Below, piece after piece: positions 8,994 to 17,437 of a stretch of DNA of 64,000 bases; the first letter of the stretch is position 1, and each line of letters starts with the position of its first letter. The translations under genes were made by a program, and so were the position numbers. The notes below the pieces were generated by a model, which did not search any database, was not told where the DNA came from, and saw only the letters and a list, made by a program, of their open reading frames with translations. Source of the DNA: Nonomuraea africana (GTDB taxonomy: Bacteria; Actinomycetota; Actinomycetes; Streptosporangiales; Streptosporangiaceae); the NCBI RefSeq assembly GCF_014873535.1, contig NZ_JADBEF010000001.1:1178001-1242000 (forward strand), read 5' to 3'.

Positions 8994-9190
8994 CCCTGCA
9001 CCAGCTCGCGCCGTCCCCGGTGTCCGCGCACGCCGCCGCGGACGGCGCGAACACCACCTCCACCTTGCCGGTCTTCACGCAGGGCACCGGCGCGCGGGGA
9101 GGAAACCGCGACCGCACCGCTTGACGAATCCGGGGCTGCTGTTCGGCCTGGTGGGGCCGGTCTGCTTCAGGGCTCGCCAGAGCTGGAGGA

Positions 9191-10420
9191 TTACGGGCCA
9201 TGACGACGCGCTCCAGCGCGGTTTCCGACGGCTGCGGTCCAGATCGTGAAAGCGACCAGCAGGACGCAGACGGCTGCGATCGCCGCGACCACGGCGGCCA
9301 CGCCGATCCAGGACGTCGCGAGCGGCAGCAACAAAATGACGGTGACGCAGCCCAGAACCGCAGCGGGAAAGATGACGGGCTCTGCGACGACAAGCGCATG
9401 TACCGCCCACAGCAGAGCGAGATACGAACTGACCGGGATGGCGACGGCGTAGCCGAGTGCCGACGGTGATGCCGCAACGTAGTGCCCGCTCTGCTCCACC
9501 GCCACTTCGAGCCCGGCGCCGAGGGCCGCCAGGGCCGCGAAGATGCCGTAGTGGCCGTATCCCCACAGGTAGGACCGATGACGGCGATCCCTGAGACCTT
9601 CGCCGGACTGTACGAGGAAGTACAGCCACCAAAGAGCGAACAGCAGGACGAGGCCGGAGCCGGCGATGACGACGAAGGGACCGCTGATCTCACCCGCTTC
9701 GAGCGCTCCTTCGACTCCCCTGCTCGCGGCCAGGACACTCTCACCGAGCAGAATGATCGTGAACAGGCCGTAGCGCTCGGCGATGTGGTGCGGGTGCCAA
9801 TTGGTGGCCCTGGCCCGCTCCGCCCACCGCGGCACCGCGAGTTCCAAGACGACCAGGCAGACGAAGAGCGGCAGCTGGAAGGATGCGGACAGAGCGCCCG
9901 TCTCCACGAGCGCGAGCCGAAGCAGCCAGCCCAGCTGCACGAGGCTGATGCCGGCGGCGTAGCGCAGGGCGGTGCGGCGGCTCGCCGGGTCTTCGAGCGC
10001 GGCCCGTAGCCACTGGGTGACGAGCCCGACCCTCATGATGAGGTACCCCAGCGTGATGATCCCGAGATCGGAGTGGCCGACCGCGGCGGGCACGCCGGCG
10101 GCGAGCACCAGCACGCCGGCCATCTGCACCATGGTCAGCAGCCGGTAGGCGACGTCGTCGGTGTCGTAGGACGAGGCGAACCACGTGAAGTTCATCCACG
10201 CCCACCAGATCGCGAAGAACACCTGCAGGAACGGGACCAGCCCGGCAAGGCCATGACCGTCGGCGATGTTGTGCGCGAGCTGGGCGGTGACGGCCGCGAC
10301 CGCGACCACGAACGTGAGGTCGAACAGGAGCTCGAGCTGGCTCGAGACACGATGCGGCTCGTCGATGGGACGAGCGTTCATCCGGACCCGGATCCGGATT
10401 GCGGTGCTGGCGGGTGGCAA
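9191..10420 (-). CDS. low-temperature-requirement A (LtrA) family membrane protein
   Basis: The 409-residue protein carries the LtrA hallmark ELLFDLTFVVAVAAVTAQLA near residue 30 and about twelve hydrophobic helices, with HHIAERYGLFTIILLGESVL in the middle as in the family. LtrA was named from a Listeria cold-growth mutant, but the biochemical role is unknown; transport is suspected. A shorter start at M14 (about 10381) is possible. A perfect 7-bp inverted repeat (CCTGTCT/AGACAGG) lies 31 bases upstream. The gene stands alone between ECF41 and GlxA-type loci. Confidence 0.92.
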   Translation of the reverse strand: MPPASTAIRIRVRMNARPIDEPHRVSSQLELLFDLTFVVAVAAVTAQLAHNIADGHGLAGLVPFLQVFFAIWWAWMNFTWFASSYDTDDVAYRLLTMVQMAGVLVLAAGVPAAVGHSDLGIITLGYLIMRVGLVTQWLRAALEDPASRRTALRYAAGISLVQLGWLLRLALVETGALSASFQLPLFVCLVVLELAVPRWAERARATNWHPHHIAERYGLFTIILLGESVLAASRGVEGALEAGEISGPFVVIAGSGLVLLFALWWLYFLVQSGEGLRDRRHRSYLWGYGHYGIFAALAALGAGLEVAVEQSGHYVAASPSALGYAVAIPVSSYLALLWAVHALVVAEPVIFPAAVLGCVTVILLLPLATSWIGVAAVVAAIAAVCVLLVAFTIWTAAVGNRAGARRHGP

Positions 10421-10450
10421 GAGCTCGCTCCTGTCGCTGCGTGGGTCCGT

Positions 10451-10467
10451 CCTGTCTGCAAGACAGG
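10451..10467. promoter_or_regulatory. inverted repeat upstream of the LtrA gene, possible operator
   Basis: CCTGTCT-GCA-AGACAGG is a perfect 7-bp inverted repeat with a three-base centre, 31 bases before the minus-strand start at 10420. It could be an operator or a small hairpin. No regulator is assigned. Confidence 0.35.
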
Positions 10468-10569
10468 GCAGGTTTTGGTTGTCTCAGTCTGTCGATCGAA
10501 AATAGGTGCCGCGTTCGCGTTCCGCCCGTGTGCGACGGTGTGACGCTTGTCCGCAAGCGCTGAGGCGTC

Positions 10570-11541
10570 TCACCGGCTCTCGTGGGCCTGGGCGCGGAAC
10601 GTGCGGCGATAGGCCGTGGGCGAGACGCCGATCGCGGCGGCCAGGTGCTGGCGCAGCGAGGCGCCGCTGCCCAGCCCTGCCTCGGCCGCCACGCGGTCCA
10701 CGGGCAGGTCCGTGGTCTCCAGCAGCCGCCTCGCGTGCTGGAGGCGTTGCTGGGTGAGCCACTGGAGCGGGGTCATGCCCACCTCGTCGCGGAAGCGCCG
10801 GGAGAAGGTGCGGACGCTCATGCGTGCGTGCCCGGCCAGTTCCGACAGCGTGATCGGCGCGCCGAGCCGCTCGATCGCCCACGCGCGGGTCGCCGAGGTG
10901 CCGGCCGCCGACGGCGCGGGCACCGGGCGCTCGATGTACTGCGCCTGCCCGCCCTCGCGCCAGGGTGGCACGACGCACAGCCGTGCCACCCGGTTGGCCA
11001 CTTCGCTGCCGTGGTCGCGGCGCAGGATGTGCAGGCACAGGTCGACCCCCGCGGCGACGCCCGCCGCGGTGAGCACCCTGCCGTCGTCGACGAACAACAC
11101 CTCCGGATCGACGTCGACCGTGGGGAACGTCCGCTGGAAATGATCGGCCTCGTTCCAGTGCGTGGTCGCGGGGCGGCCGTCGAGCAGCCCGGCGGCGGCC
11201 AGGACGTACGAGGCGGTGCAGATCGACACGATCCTGGCCGCCGGCCGGACGCGGGCCAGCGCCAGCGCCAGCTCCTCGGGCAGCCAGTCCCTGTCCCGGT
11301 CGGGGCCGCACGTGAACGGCGGGATCACCAGCGTGTCCGCGCTCTCCACGACCTCGCCGCCGTGCTGGACGGCGAGCGCGAAGTCGGCGTTCGTCATGAC
11401 GGGCCCACCGTCGAGGCTGCAGGTGAGGACGTCGTACAGCGGCTCGCCGCGCGTCCCCGTGGCGGTGCCGAAGATCCGGACCGGGATGCTCAGCTCGAAG
11501 GGGTAGACGCCCTCGAGGGCCAGGACGACGACGCGATGCAT
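10570..11541 (-). CDS. GlxA-type transcriptional regulator (DJ-1/PfpI plus AraC HTH)
   Basis: The 323-residue protein has an N-terminal DJ-1/PfpI (class I glutamine-amidotransferase-like) domain (residues 1-170), with IVSICTASYVLAAAGLLDGR forming the nucleophile-elbow region, and a C-terminal AraC-type double HTH (residues 215-315: MSVRTFSRRFRDEVGMTPLQ, then GLGSGASLRQHL). ATG 11541 (MHRVVVLALEGV) is preferred over an ATG six codons upstream because AAGGATC sits about eight bases before it. It is divergent from the quinone reductase at 11637 and probably controls it through the TGGCCA-rich spacer. Confidence 0.92.
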   Translation of the reverse strand: MHRVVVLALEGVYPFELSIPVRIFGTATGTRGEPLYDVLTCSLDGGPVMTNADFALAVQHGGEVVESADTLVIPPFTCGPDRDRDWLPEELALALARVRPAARIVSICTASYVLAAAGLLDGRPATTHWNEADHFQRTFPTVDVDPEVLFVDDGRVLTAAGVAAGVDLCLHILRRDHGSEVANRVARLCVVPPWREGGQAQYIERPVPAPSAAGTSATRAWAIERLGAPITLSELAGHARMSVRTFSRRFRDEVGMTPLQWLTQQRLQHARRLLETTDLPVDRVAAEAGLGSGASLRQHLAAAIGVSPTAYRRTFRAQAHESR

Positions 11542-11636
11542 GGCCAGATCCTTCCACATCTTGGCGATCTGGCCACTCGTGGCAGCCCCTGGCCACCCGG
11601 CATGCTTGTCGCGTGAACGACATGGGAGGAACAGGC

Positions 11637-12575
11637 ATGATGCGCGCTATCGGACAGGACTCTTTCGGCGGGCCCGAGGTGTTGAAGGTGATCGAGGTGG
11701 AGCAGCCGGTGCCCGGTCCCGCCGAGGTGCTGGTAAGGGTGCATGCGGCCGCGGTCAACCCGACCGACGTCTGGCACCGGGCCACCGGTGGTCTCGCCGG
11801 CGGTGCGGCGCCGGTCAGACTGGGCTGGGACGTGTCGGGAGTGGTGGCGGCCGTCGGGCCGGGCGTGACCACCCTTGAGCCCGGCGACGAGGTGTTCGGC
11901 CTGCCGCGCCATCCGCTGCCGGCCGGAACGTACGCAGAGTACGTCACCTCTCCCGCGCGGCACCTGGTCCGCAAGCCGGCCGAGCTCTCCCACGAGGAGG
12001 CCGCCGCGCTGCCCCTGGCCGCGCTGACGGCGTGGCAGGCGCTGGTGGACACCGCCGGCGTACGGCCCGGCCAGCGAGTGCTGATCCACGCCGCGGCGGG
12101 CGGCGTCGGTCACCTGGCGGTCCAGATCGCCAAGGCGCGCGGCGCCTACGTCATCGGCACCGCGCGCTCGGTCAAGCACGACGTCGTGCGGGAACTGGGC
12201 GCCGACGAGGTCATCGACTACACCCAGGTCGACTTCACCGCCGCGACCGGCGACATCGACGTGGTGATCGACGCCATCGGCGGCGAGTACGGCCCGCGCT
12301 CGCTGCGGACGTTGCGCCCGGGCGGCATCGTCGTGTCGCTCGCCTCACCGGCCGAGGCCTACCTCGCGGCGGAGGCGCGCCCGCTCGGGCTGCGCGCGGC
12401 GTTCATGATCGTTGAAGCCGACCAGGCGGGCCTGCGGGAGATCGCCTCGCTCGCCGCCTCCGGTCGCCTGCGCCCGCGGATCGAGGCGACGCTGCCGCTG
12501 GAACTGGCGGGCAAGGCCCATGAACTCGCCGAGAGCGGCCGCACCACCGGCAAGATCGTCCTGACGGTCGGCTGA
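11637..12575 (+). CDS. zinc-independent quinone/NADPH oxidoreductase (MDR family)
   Basis: This 312-residue medium-chain reductase has a GroES-like N-terminal domain (residues 1-120) and a Rossmann domain with the nucleotide motif HAAAGGVGHLAVQIAKARGA near residue 150. No zinc-binding cysteine cluster is seen, which fits quinone oxidoreductases rather than alcohol dehydrogenases. ATG 11637 follows GGGAGGA at six bases; a GTG at 11613 is less likely. Divergent orientation from the GlxA-type regulator suggests it is the regulated target. Substrate unknown. Confidence 0.93.
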   Translation: MMRAIGQDSFGGPEVLKVIEVEQPVPGPAEVLVRVHAAAVNPTDVWHRATGGLAGGAAPVRLGWDVSGVVAAVGPGVTTLEPGDEVFGLPRHPLPAGTYAEYVTSPARHLVRKPAELSHEEAAALPLAALTAWQALVDTAGVRPGQRVLIHAAAGGVGHLAVQIAKARGAYVIGTARSVKHDVVRELGADEVIDYTQVDFTAATGDIDVVIDAIGGEYGPRSLRTLRPGGIVVSLASPAEAYLAAEARPLGLRAAFMIVEADQAGLREIASLAASGRLRPRIEATLPLELAGKAHELAESGRTTGKIVLTVG

Positions 12576-12616
12576 CGGGGCCGCGCCACGACACACCGCG
12601 AGGACGCCGACGAAGG

Positions 12617-13525
12617 CTAGATCCAGCCCCGTTCCTTGGCGCGGGCGCCGATCTGGAAGCGGTTGGCGGCGCCCAGCCTGCCCATCAGGTCCGCGACATG
12701 GCCGCGGAAGGTGCGCACGGACACGCCCATCGCACGCGCCGCCACCTCGTCCTTGCCCAGCCGGTCGAGCAGATCGAGCACCTGCTTCTCGACGGCGCTC
12801 GGGTCGGCCGCGTCGGGTTCAAGGTCGGTCGCCCTGCTCCAGGCCTGCTCGAAGAGCCCGATCAGGGTCACGATGATGCCGGGCTGCCTGATCACCAGGG
12901 CTCCGGCGGCCGGATTCCCCGGCTCGATCGGCACGAACGCCGTCTCGCGGTCGAAGATGAGCAGGAGCTGGATCGGCTCGTCGATGACCCGGTGGCGGTC
13001 GCCGGCGCGGTGGATCTCGCGGAAGTAGGCGGCCACCTCCGGATCGTCCAGAGTGGTGCGGTGCACGATCGACCGGTGGCGGACGCCCGCCTTCAGCTCG
13101 GCCAGCACTCTTTCCCTGACGCGGGGATCCACCCGCGACCGGGAGGGATGCATCGACAGGACGTCTCTGGCGTTGGCCGATGCCTGCCAGATCCGCTGCT
13201 GGGTCTGCTCGATGCCCTCGATGCGCTCGACGAGTTCGATCGGCGCACCGGTGGTGTGCTCGGCCATCAGCGACGGCAGCACCGAGGTGACCTTGCGCAG
13301 TTCGCCGCTCACCTCGTCCAGCCGCCGCTCTATCAGGCGTTCCATCGCGGCCTGAGGGCCGACGACCGTGACAGCGCCGTCAGGACCGATCTCCAGGAGG
13401 CGTAGCTCCAGCAGCCGCTCGACGACGGTCCTGTCGATGTCGGCGGTATCGGTGCCCGGATTGCGCAGGAAGTAGCGGTAGACCTGCTCCTCGTGCGGGG
13501 AGATCCCGAGGGCTGCCAAGCTCAT
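12617..13525 (-). CDS. HTH transcriptional regulator with TrmB-like N-terminus and LuxR-type C-terminus
   Basis: The 302-residue protein begins MSLAALGISPHEEQVYRYFL, a TrmB-type winged-helix start common in actinobacterial regulators. It continues through a linker with heptad-like stretches and a PLD-like middle and ends in a LuxR-like HTH (DEVAARAMGVSVRTFRGHVA, then LMGRLGAANRFQIG). It is divergent from the NmrA-type reductase at 13757 across 231 bases, and likely regulates it and the DUF1772 gene. The closest known type is the large family of Streptomyces regulators without assigned ligands. Confidence 0.87.
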   Translation of the reverse strand: MSLAALGISPHEEQVYRYFLRNPGTDTADIDRTVVERLLELRLLEIGPDGAVTVVGPQAAMERLIERRLDEVSGELRKVTSVLPSLMAEHTTGAPIELVERIEGIEQTQQRIWQASANARDVLSMHPSRSRVDPRVRERVLAELKAGVRHRSIVHRTTLDDPEVAAYFREIHRAGDRHRVIDEPIQLLLIFDRETAFVPIEPGNPAAGALVIRQPGIIVTLIGLFEQAWSRATDLEPDAADPSAVEKQVLDLLDRLGKDEVAARAMGVSVRTFRGHVADLMGRLGAANRFQIGARAKERGWI

Positions 13526-13756
13526 GCGGCGAATCTACAGATCTCTGCATGTTGCTGCGGGGACGCCGGAAAAGCATGCAACAACCTGAAAGCCGATCAT
13601 CTTGGCAGTATCGCCACCGCTGGGCCAAGGTGACCATCGCACGCGCCCTTTCCCACGCGGGAAAAGGACCGTTCCTGGGGCCGACGAGCCGCCCGGGCGT
13701 CCACAGCATCCGCCGAGCGACGCGATGACCATCCATATCGATCAAGGAGAACGACC

Positions 13757-14587
13757 ATGACCACACGTGATCTCACACTCGTCCTGGGTGGCACGGGCAA
13801 GACCGGACGGCGGGTGCTGCAGGGGCTGGCCGGGCGCGGGGTGCCGGTGCGGGCGGGCACGCGCGGCGGCGACCGGCCCTTCGACTGGCACGACCCGGCC
13901 ACCTGGGAGCCCGCGCTGCAGGACGTCCGCGCGGTGTACGTCTCCTACTATCCGGACCTGGCGGCGCCCGGCGCGCCCGAGGCGGTCGGCGCGTTCAGCA
14001 GGCTGGCGGTGGCGGGCGGGGCCAGGCGGCTGGTGCTGCTGTCCGGCCGGGGCGAGGAGGAGGCCCAGGACAGCGAGAAGCTGCTGCAGGACTCCGGCGC
14101 CGACTGGACGATCCTGCGCGCCGCCTGGTTCAACCAGAACTTCAGCGAGAGCTACCTGCTGGACCCGGTGGTGGAGGGCGAGCTCGTCCTGCCGGCCGGC
14201 GACGTGCCCGAGCCGTTCGTCGACGCCGACGACATCGCCGACGTGGCCGTCGCGGCGCTCACCGACGACCGCCACGTCGGCGAGATCTACGAGCTGACCG
14301 GGCCCCGGCTGCTCACCTTCGCCGACGCCGTCGCCGACATCTCCGCCGCCACCGGCCGCCGGATCGGCTACCGGCAGGTCGCCGCCGACGACTACGCCGC
14401 CGCGCTGACCGGCGCGGGGGTGCCCGAGGACGTCATCGCCCTGCTGATGTACCTGTTCACCACGGTGCTGGACGGCCGCAACGCCCACCTGGGGGACGGC
14501 GTGCGGCGCGCCCTCGGCCGTTCGCCCCGCGACTTCGCCGACTTCGCCCGCCGTACCGCCGCCGGCGGCCTCTGGAACCAGCGCTGA
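13757..14587 (+). CDS. NmrA-type NAD(P)-binding reductase
   Basis: The 276-residue protein starts at ATG 13757 behind AAGGAG and carries LVLGGTGKTGRRVLQGLAGR, the Rossmann nucleotide motif of NmrA/atypical SDRs. The C-terminal part (GEIYELTGPRLLTFADAVAD) is the substrate domain. It resembles NAD(P)H:quinone reductase QorB and ergot-alkaloid-type SDRs; the exact substrate cannot be read. The downstream DUF1772 gene follows after 27 bases and is likely co-transcribed; the divergent HTH gene probably controls both. Confidence 0.92.
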   Translation: MTTRDLTLVLGGTGKTGRRVLQGLAGRGVPVRAGTRGGDRPFDWHDPATWEPALQDVRAVYVSYYPDLAAPGAPEAVGAFSRLAVAGGARRLVLLSGRGEEEAQDSEKLLQDSGADWTILRAAWFNQNFSESYLLDPVVEGELVLPAGDVPEPFVDADDIADVAVAALTDDRHVGEIYELTGPRLLTFADAVADISAATGRRIGYRQVAADDYAAALTGAGVPEDVIALLMYLFTTVLDGRNAHLGDGVRRALGRSPRDFADFARRTAAGGLWNQR

Positions 14588-14614
14588 CCACCACCCCACC
14601 TCTTGGAGACCGGC

Positions 14615-15115
14615 TTGAAAACCCTCAGCACCATCGCCCTGATCCTGTCGACGCTCAGCGCCGGACTGATGGCCGGGCTCTTCGCCGCCTTCAGCTACTC
14701 GGTGATGCCCGGCCTGCGGCAGAGCACCGACCGCACCCTGGTCGAGGCCATGCAGAAGATCAACGTCGCCATCCTCAACCCGGTCTTCCTGATCGTGTTC
14801 ATGGGCGGCCTGCTCTTCACGCTCGGCGCCGTGGCGCTGCACTGGCAGGGCGACCTGCGCCCCGCCCTGCCCTGGGTGATCGCGGGGTGCGTGCTCTACC
14901 TGGTGATGTTCGGCGTCACCAGCGGCGTGAACGTGCCTCTGAACGACCAGCTGGCCAAGGCGGGCGACCCGGCGAAGATCGCCGACCTGGCGGCCGTGCG
15001 GGAGGCGTTCGAGGCGCGATGGGTCACCTGGAACATCGTCAGGGCCCTGGCCGCCACGGGCTCGTTCGGCTGCTTCATCTGGGCACTGATCGTCCACGGG
15101 CAGTCCCGCGTCTGA
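14615..15115 (+). CDS. DUF1772 membrane protein
   Basis: The 166-residue protein has four hydrophobic segments and the anthrone-oxygenase-like DUF1772 layout (AGLFAAFSYSVMPGL near the start, PVFLIVFMGGLLFT, VNVPLNDQLAKAG, then a terminal helix). TTG 14615 is chosen over TTG 14603 because GGAG at 14605-14608 sits six bases before it and the protein then begins MKTLSTIALIL. Some DUF1772 members act in polyketide tailoring, but most are unassigned. It probably forms an operon with the reductase upstream. Confidence 0.85.
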   Translation: MKTLSTIALILSTLSAGLMAGLFAAFSYSVMPGLRQSTDRTLVEAMQKINVAILNPVFLIVFMGGLLFTLGAVALHWQGDLRPALPWVIAGCVLYLVMFGVTSGVNVPLNDQLAKAGDPAKIADLAAVREAFEARWVTWNIVRALAATGSFGCFIWALIVHGQSRV

Positions 15116-15196
15116 TCGCGGACGTCCGGTGTCGGTTCGACAAGGGTGACGTGTCGGGATGGTGAGCCGTTCGCCCGTCCGGTACGTCAAAGGGGC

Positions 15197-15607
15197 ATGA
15201 AGATCTGGCCCATCGTGCTCCTCCTGGCTCTGAGCGTCGGCGTCGCGCAGCCGGCCCAGGCGGTCACCCCCACGACGAAGACGCTGGTCACACTGCACAA
15301 GGAGGGCGGATTCGCGGGTCTGGACGACCGCGTGATCGTGTACACCAACGGGTGCGTACGGCTGAGCCGCCGCACCGGGCCGACCATCGACAAGTGCCTG
15401 ACCGGTAAGGAGAACCGGACGCTGCGCGGCCACCTGAAGCAATTGCGTCTCGGACGCTCTGAGGCGCGGCCGCAGGGTGCCGACTTCATCAAGTACACGC
15501 TCGCCTACCGGGGTCACCGCGCCAGCCGCTACACGCTGTCCGCCTCCTGGAGCCCGGTGGTGCGTGACCTGGAGCAGGTCCTCGAGAAGTACTGGGCGCC
15601 GGACTGA
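15197..15607 (+). CDS. small secreted protein of unknown function
   Basis: The 136-residue product has a clear Sec signal peptide (MKIWPIVLLLALSVGVAQ, cleavage after AQA). The mature part is basic and contains two cysteines in NGCVRLSRRTGPTIDKCLTG that could form a disulfide. ATG 15197 follows AAAGGGG. A similar layout occurs in actinobacterial secreted proteins with a beta-rich fold, but I cannot name the family. It is a single-gene unit about 80 bases after the DUF1772 gene. Confidence 0.82.
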   Translation: MKIWPIVLLLALSVGVAQPAQAVTPTTKTLVTLHKEGGFAGLDDRVIVYTNGCVRLSRRTGPTIDKCLTGKENRTLRGHLKQLRLGRSEARPQGADFIKYTLAYRGHRASRYTLSASWSPVVRDLEQVLEKYWAPD

Positions 15608-15660
15608 AGAGAACTTTCAAGCGGCCGCCGCGCCCCCTGAGCGCCTTTCGGGGGACGCGG

Positions 15661-15906
15661 CCCGGAGGGCTACGGGGTGCCATCACGACGCCCTGGTTCG
15701 TGGTGAACGGCACAAACGATCCGTTCTTCGCCGTTGACGCATGACCACGCTGCAGCTCGGGGACCGATGGGGAGTACGGAGGCCGGATCCCGCTTCCGCC
15801 GGGCGAAAACCTCGCCTGGTACGTGGAGGTGCAGAGAGGTACCGCAGCGGACCCCGGATTCGTCAGCAGCGCGGTCAAGGTTGAGCCGGCCTGCCCTCCC
15901 GCCTGA
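15661..15906 (+). pseudogene. remnant of an unrecognised coding sequence with an in-frame stop
   Basis: One frame reads ITTPWFVVNGTNDPFFAVDA, stops at TGA 15742-15744 and continues in the same frame as EYGGRIPLPPGENLAWYVEV to a final TGA at 15904-15906. Both halves have G/C-rich third positions and protein-like composition, but there is no start codon or ribosome binding site. It looks like the 3' remnant of a lost secreted or surface protein. The rest of the 15608-15936 interval shows nothing else. Confidence 0.4.
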
Positions 15907-15936
15907 TGAGCGGTGCCGGGTGGCGACCGCCGCCGG

Positions 15937-16395
15937 TCAGGGGCCGAGTCTGCGGAGATGGGCGCGGCGGTGGACGAATCCGCCCACCATCGCGGCCACC
16001 CACACGAAGAACAGCACCTTGAGCACGGAGAAGCCGCCGACCGCCAGCGCGATGATCAGCGCGAGCAGCAGGAGGGGCGCGATCGGGCCGGGACCCCTGT
16101 GGCGGCGCCGCAGGTGGTGTGGGCGCCCGCGGTGTGCGAGGTGGCGCCGGTGATGGACGGCCATGGCCGCCGCGGGCCACCGGAAGTCGTACTCCTCGGG
16201 GAAGTGAGGGGCGGGCCCCGGCAGGTCGGCGCAGACCCGGGCCAGCTGGCCCGCGGTCTTCGCCGTCAGGGTCAGGTCGAGACGCTCGTCGAGCTCCTCG
16301 CGGGTCAGGCGGCCCTGCGCGTAGTGCTCGCGCAGGGCCTCCATCGTCCGGTCGCGCTCGGCGTCGCCGATGCGCAGTTCGTCAGCTGTGGTCAT
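15937..16395 (-). CDS. DUF1707 SHOCT-like protein with membrane helices
   Basis: The first 55 residues are a DUF1707 domain (RIGDAERDRTMEALREHYAQ, GRLTREELDERLDLTLTAKT), a short alpha-helical module common in actinobacterial membrane proteins. A His/Arg-rich linker (AVHHRRHLAHRGRPHHLRRR) leads to a hydrophobic segment (PLLLLALIIALAVGGFSVLK) and a second helix. It sits nine bases downstream of the PadR regulator on the same strand and is likely co-transcribed with it. DUF1707 genes often neighbour PadR genes. The role is unknown; membrane stress sensing is a guess. Confidence 0.9.
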   Translation of the reverse strand: MTTADELRIGDAERDRTMEALREHYAQGRLTREELDERLDLTLTAKTAGQLARVCADLPGPAPHFPEEYDFRWPAAAMAVHHRRHLAHRGRPHHLRRRHRGPGPIAPLLLLALIIALAVGGFSVLKVLFFVWVAAMVGGFVHRRAHLRRLGP

Positions 16396-16404
16396 GGCGG
16401 GAGG

Positions 16405-17130
16405 TCACTCCTCGTCCGGGTCGCCGTCGGCCAGGATCTGGTAGAGCTTGCGGCGCGTCTCGACCAGCGCCTTGCGGGCCTCGCGCACCTGCGCCTCGGT
16501 GCCGGAGTGCAGGATCTGCATCATCGCGAAGGCCGACTGCTTGGCGATGTCCATCAGCTCGGCCGAGTTGTCGTCGATGTCGGGACGCATCGCGTCCCAC
16601 GGCGCGCGGACCTCGTCGGGGTGCTCGGCCATGTAGGCCAGCCCGGCCTCGGTGAGGCGGAAGGTCTTGCGGCCCTCGTTCTCCTCGGCGATCACCAGGC
16701 CCTCGTCGGTGAGCTGCTGGAGCGCCGGGTAGACGGCGCCGGGGCTGGGCTTCCAGCCGCCCTCGCTGCGCTCGGCGATCTCCTGGATGATCTGGTAGCC
16801 GTTGCGCGGTTCCTCGGCCAGCAGGGCGAGGATCGCGGAGCGGACGTCGCCGCGCTTGGCCTTGCGGCCGCCGCCGAATCCGTGCCGCCCGAACGGCCCG
16901 CCGGGACCGCCCCATGGACCTCTGCCGAACTCGAAGGGGAACGGCGGCCGGCCCCTGCCGCGCTGCCTGTGCTCGTGCGGGCCGCCCTCCGGGTGCGGGC
17001 CCTGCCTGTGGTGGTGATGACCGCCGTGCTGCCACGCTCCGGCCATCATGCGGAACGCCTCGCGGGCGGCCCGCTTCATCTCGCGGGGGTCGGCCCACTG
17101 GCCGCCGCCCATTGCCTGTGCGGAACTCAT
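16405..17130 (-). CDS. PadR-family regulator with long His/Gly-rich N-terminal extension
   Basis: The 241-residue protein has a PadR winged helix (residues 90-170: RSAILALLAEEPRNGYQIIQ, GAVYPALQQLTDEGLVIAEE) and a C-terminal dimerising helix. Before it lie about 85 residues dominated by His, Gly and Pro (HGGHHHHRQGPHPEGGPHEH), far beyond a usual PadR (about 110-180 residues) and suggestive of metal binding. ATG 17130 is preferred over ATG 17148 because GGAG lies eight bases before it. An AT-rich palindrome upstream (17185-17192) suits autoregulation. It is followed after nine bases by the DUF1707 gene. Confidence 0.92.
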   Translation of the reverse strand: MSSAQAMGGGQWADPREMKRAAREAFRMMAGAWQHGGHHHHRQGPHPEGGPHEHRQRGRGRPPFPFEFGRGPWGGPGGPFGRHGFGGGRKAKRGDVRSAILALLAEEPRNGYQIIQEIAERSEGGWKPSPGAVYPALQQLTDEGLVIAEENEGRKTFRLTEAGLAYMAEHPDEVRAPWDAMRPDIDDNSAELMDIAKQSAFAMMQILHSGTEAQVREARKALVETRRKLYQILADGDPDEE

Positions 17131-17184
17131 GATGTGTTCTCCATTCATACGCGATCGACTTTCGACCGCTCTCGATGCTTCAAA

Positions 17185-17192
17185 GATATATC
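17185..17192. promoter_or_regulatory. AT-rich palindrome GATATATC, candidate PadR operator
   Basis: GATATATC is a perfect palindrome in an AT-rich patch, unusual in this DNA, 55 bases upstream of the PadR start. PadR proteins commonly repress their own promoters at AT-rich dyads, so this is a candidate autoregulatory site. Confidence 0.35.
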
Positions 17193-17248
17193 GCTAACGT
17201 TCGGACAGCAAGCCCCGTTCTCGGACCCTTGCGACGGCCGGGCCGGAA

Positions 17249-17262
17249 GTGACCTAGATCAC
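17249..17262. promoter_or_regulatory. CRP/FNR-like palindrome
   Basis: GTGA-N6-TCAC at 17249-17262 matches the core of cAMP-receptor-protein-type sites (TGTGA-N6-TCACA). It lies between the divergent PadR and YdjM-type genes. Half sites are perfect over four bases; outer bases are A and G rather than T and A. Confidence 0.4.
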
Positions 17263-17316
17263 GAAAAAGTCGCGGAATTCGGGAACATGGGCGGGACGAG
17301 GGCCGTTATCTAGAGC

Positions 17317-17383
17317 AGACGAGGTCGTTCCACGTCGGCAGGGCTGGGGGGTGCTGTCGCCGCGGTAACGACCTCGTCTTTTT
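17317..17383 (+). terminator. 13-bp hairpin with T-run inside the leader of the YdjM-type gene
   Basis: AGACGAGGTCGTT (17317-17329) pairs perfectly with AACGACCTCGTCT (17367-17379) across 37 bases and is followed by a run of T (17379-17383). The T-run with its flanks (CTTTTTCGTG, 17378-17387) can also pair with CACGAAAAAG at 17260-17269. This alternative pairing resembles an attenuator more than a simple gene-end terminator, since no plus-strand gene ends here. Confidence 0.45.
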
Positions 17384-17437
17384 CGTGCCCGCCCGCGCCG
17401 CGCGCTTTGCCGTACCATGACGTAGCGTGATCTTGAC

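Noticed and set aside
13742-15517. 591-codon minus-strand frame across the reductase, DUF1772 and secreted-protein genes
   Set aside because: It covers three genes well supported on the plus strand and has shadow composition.
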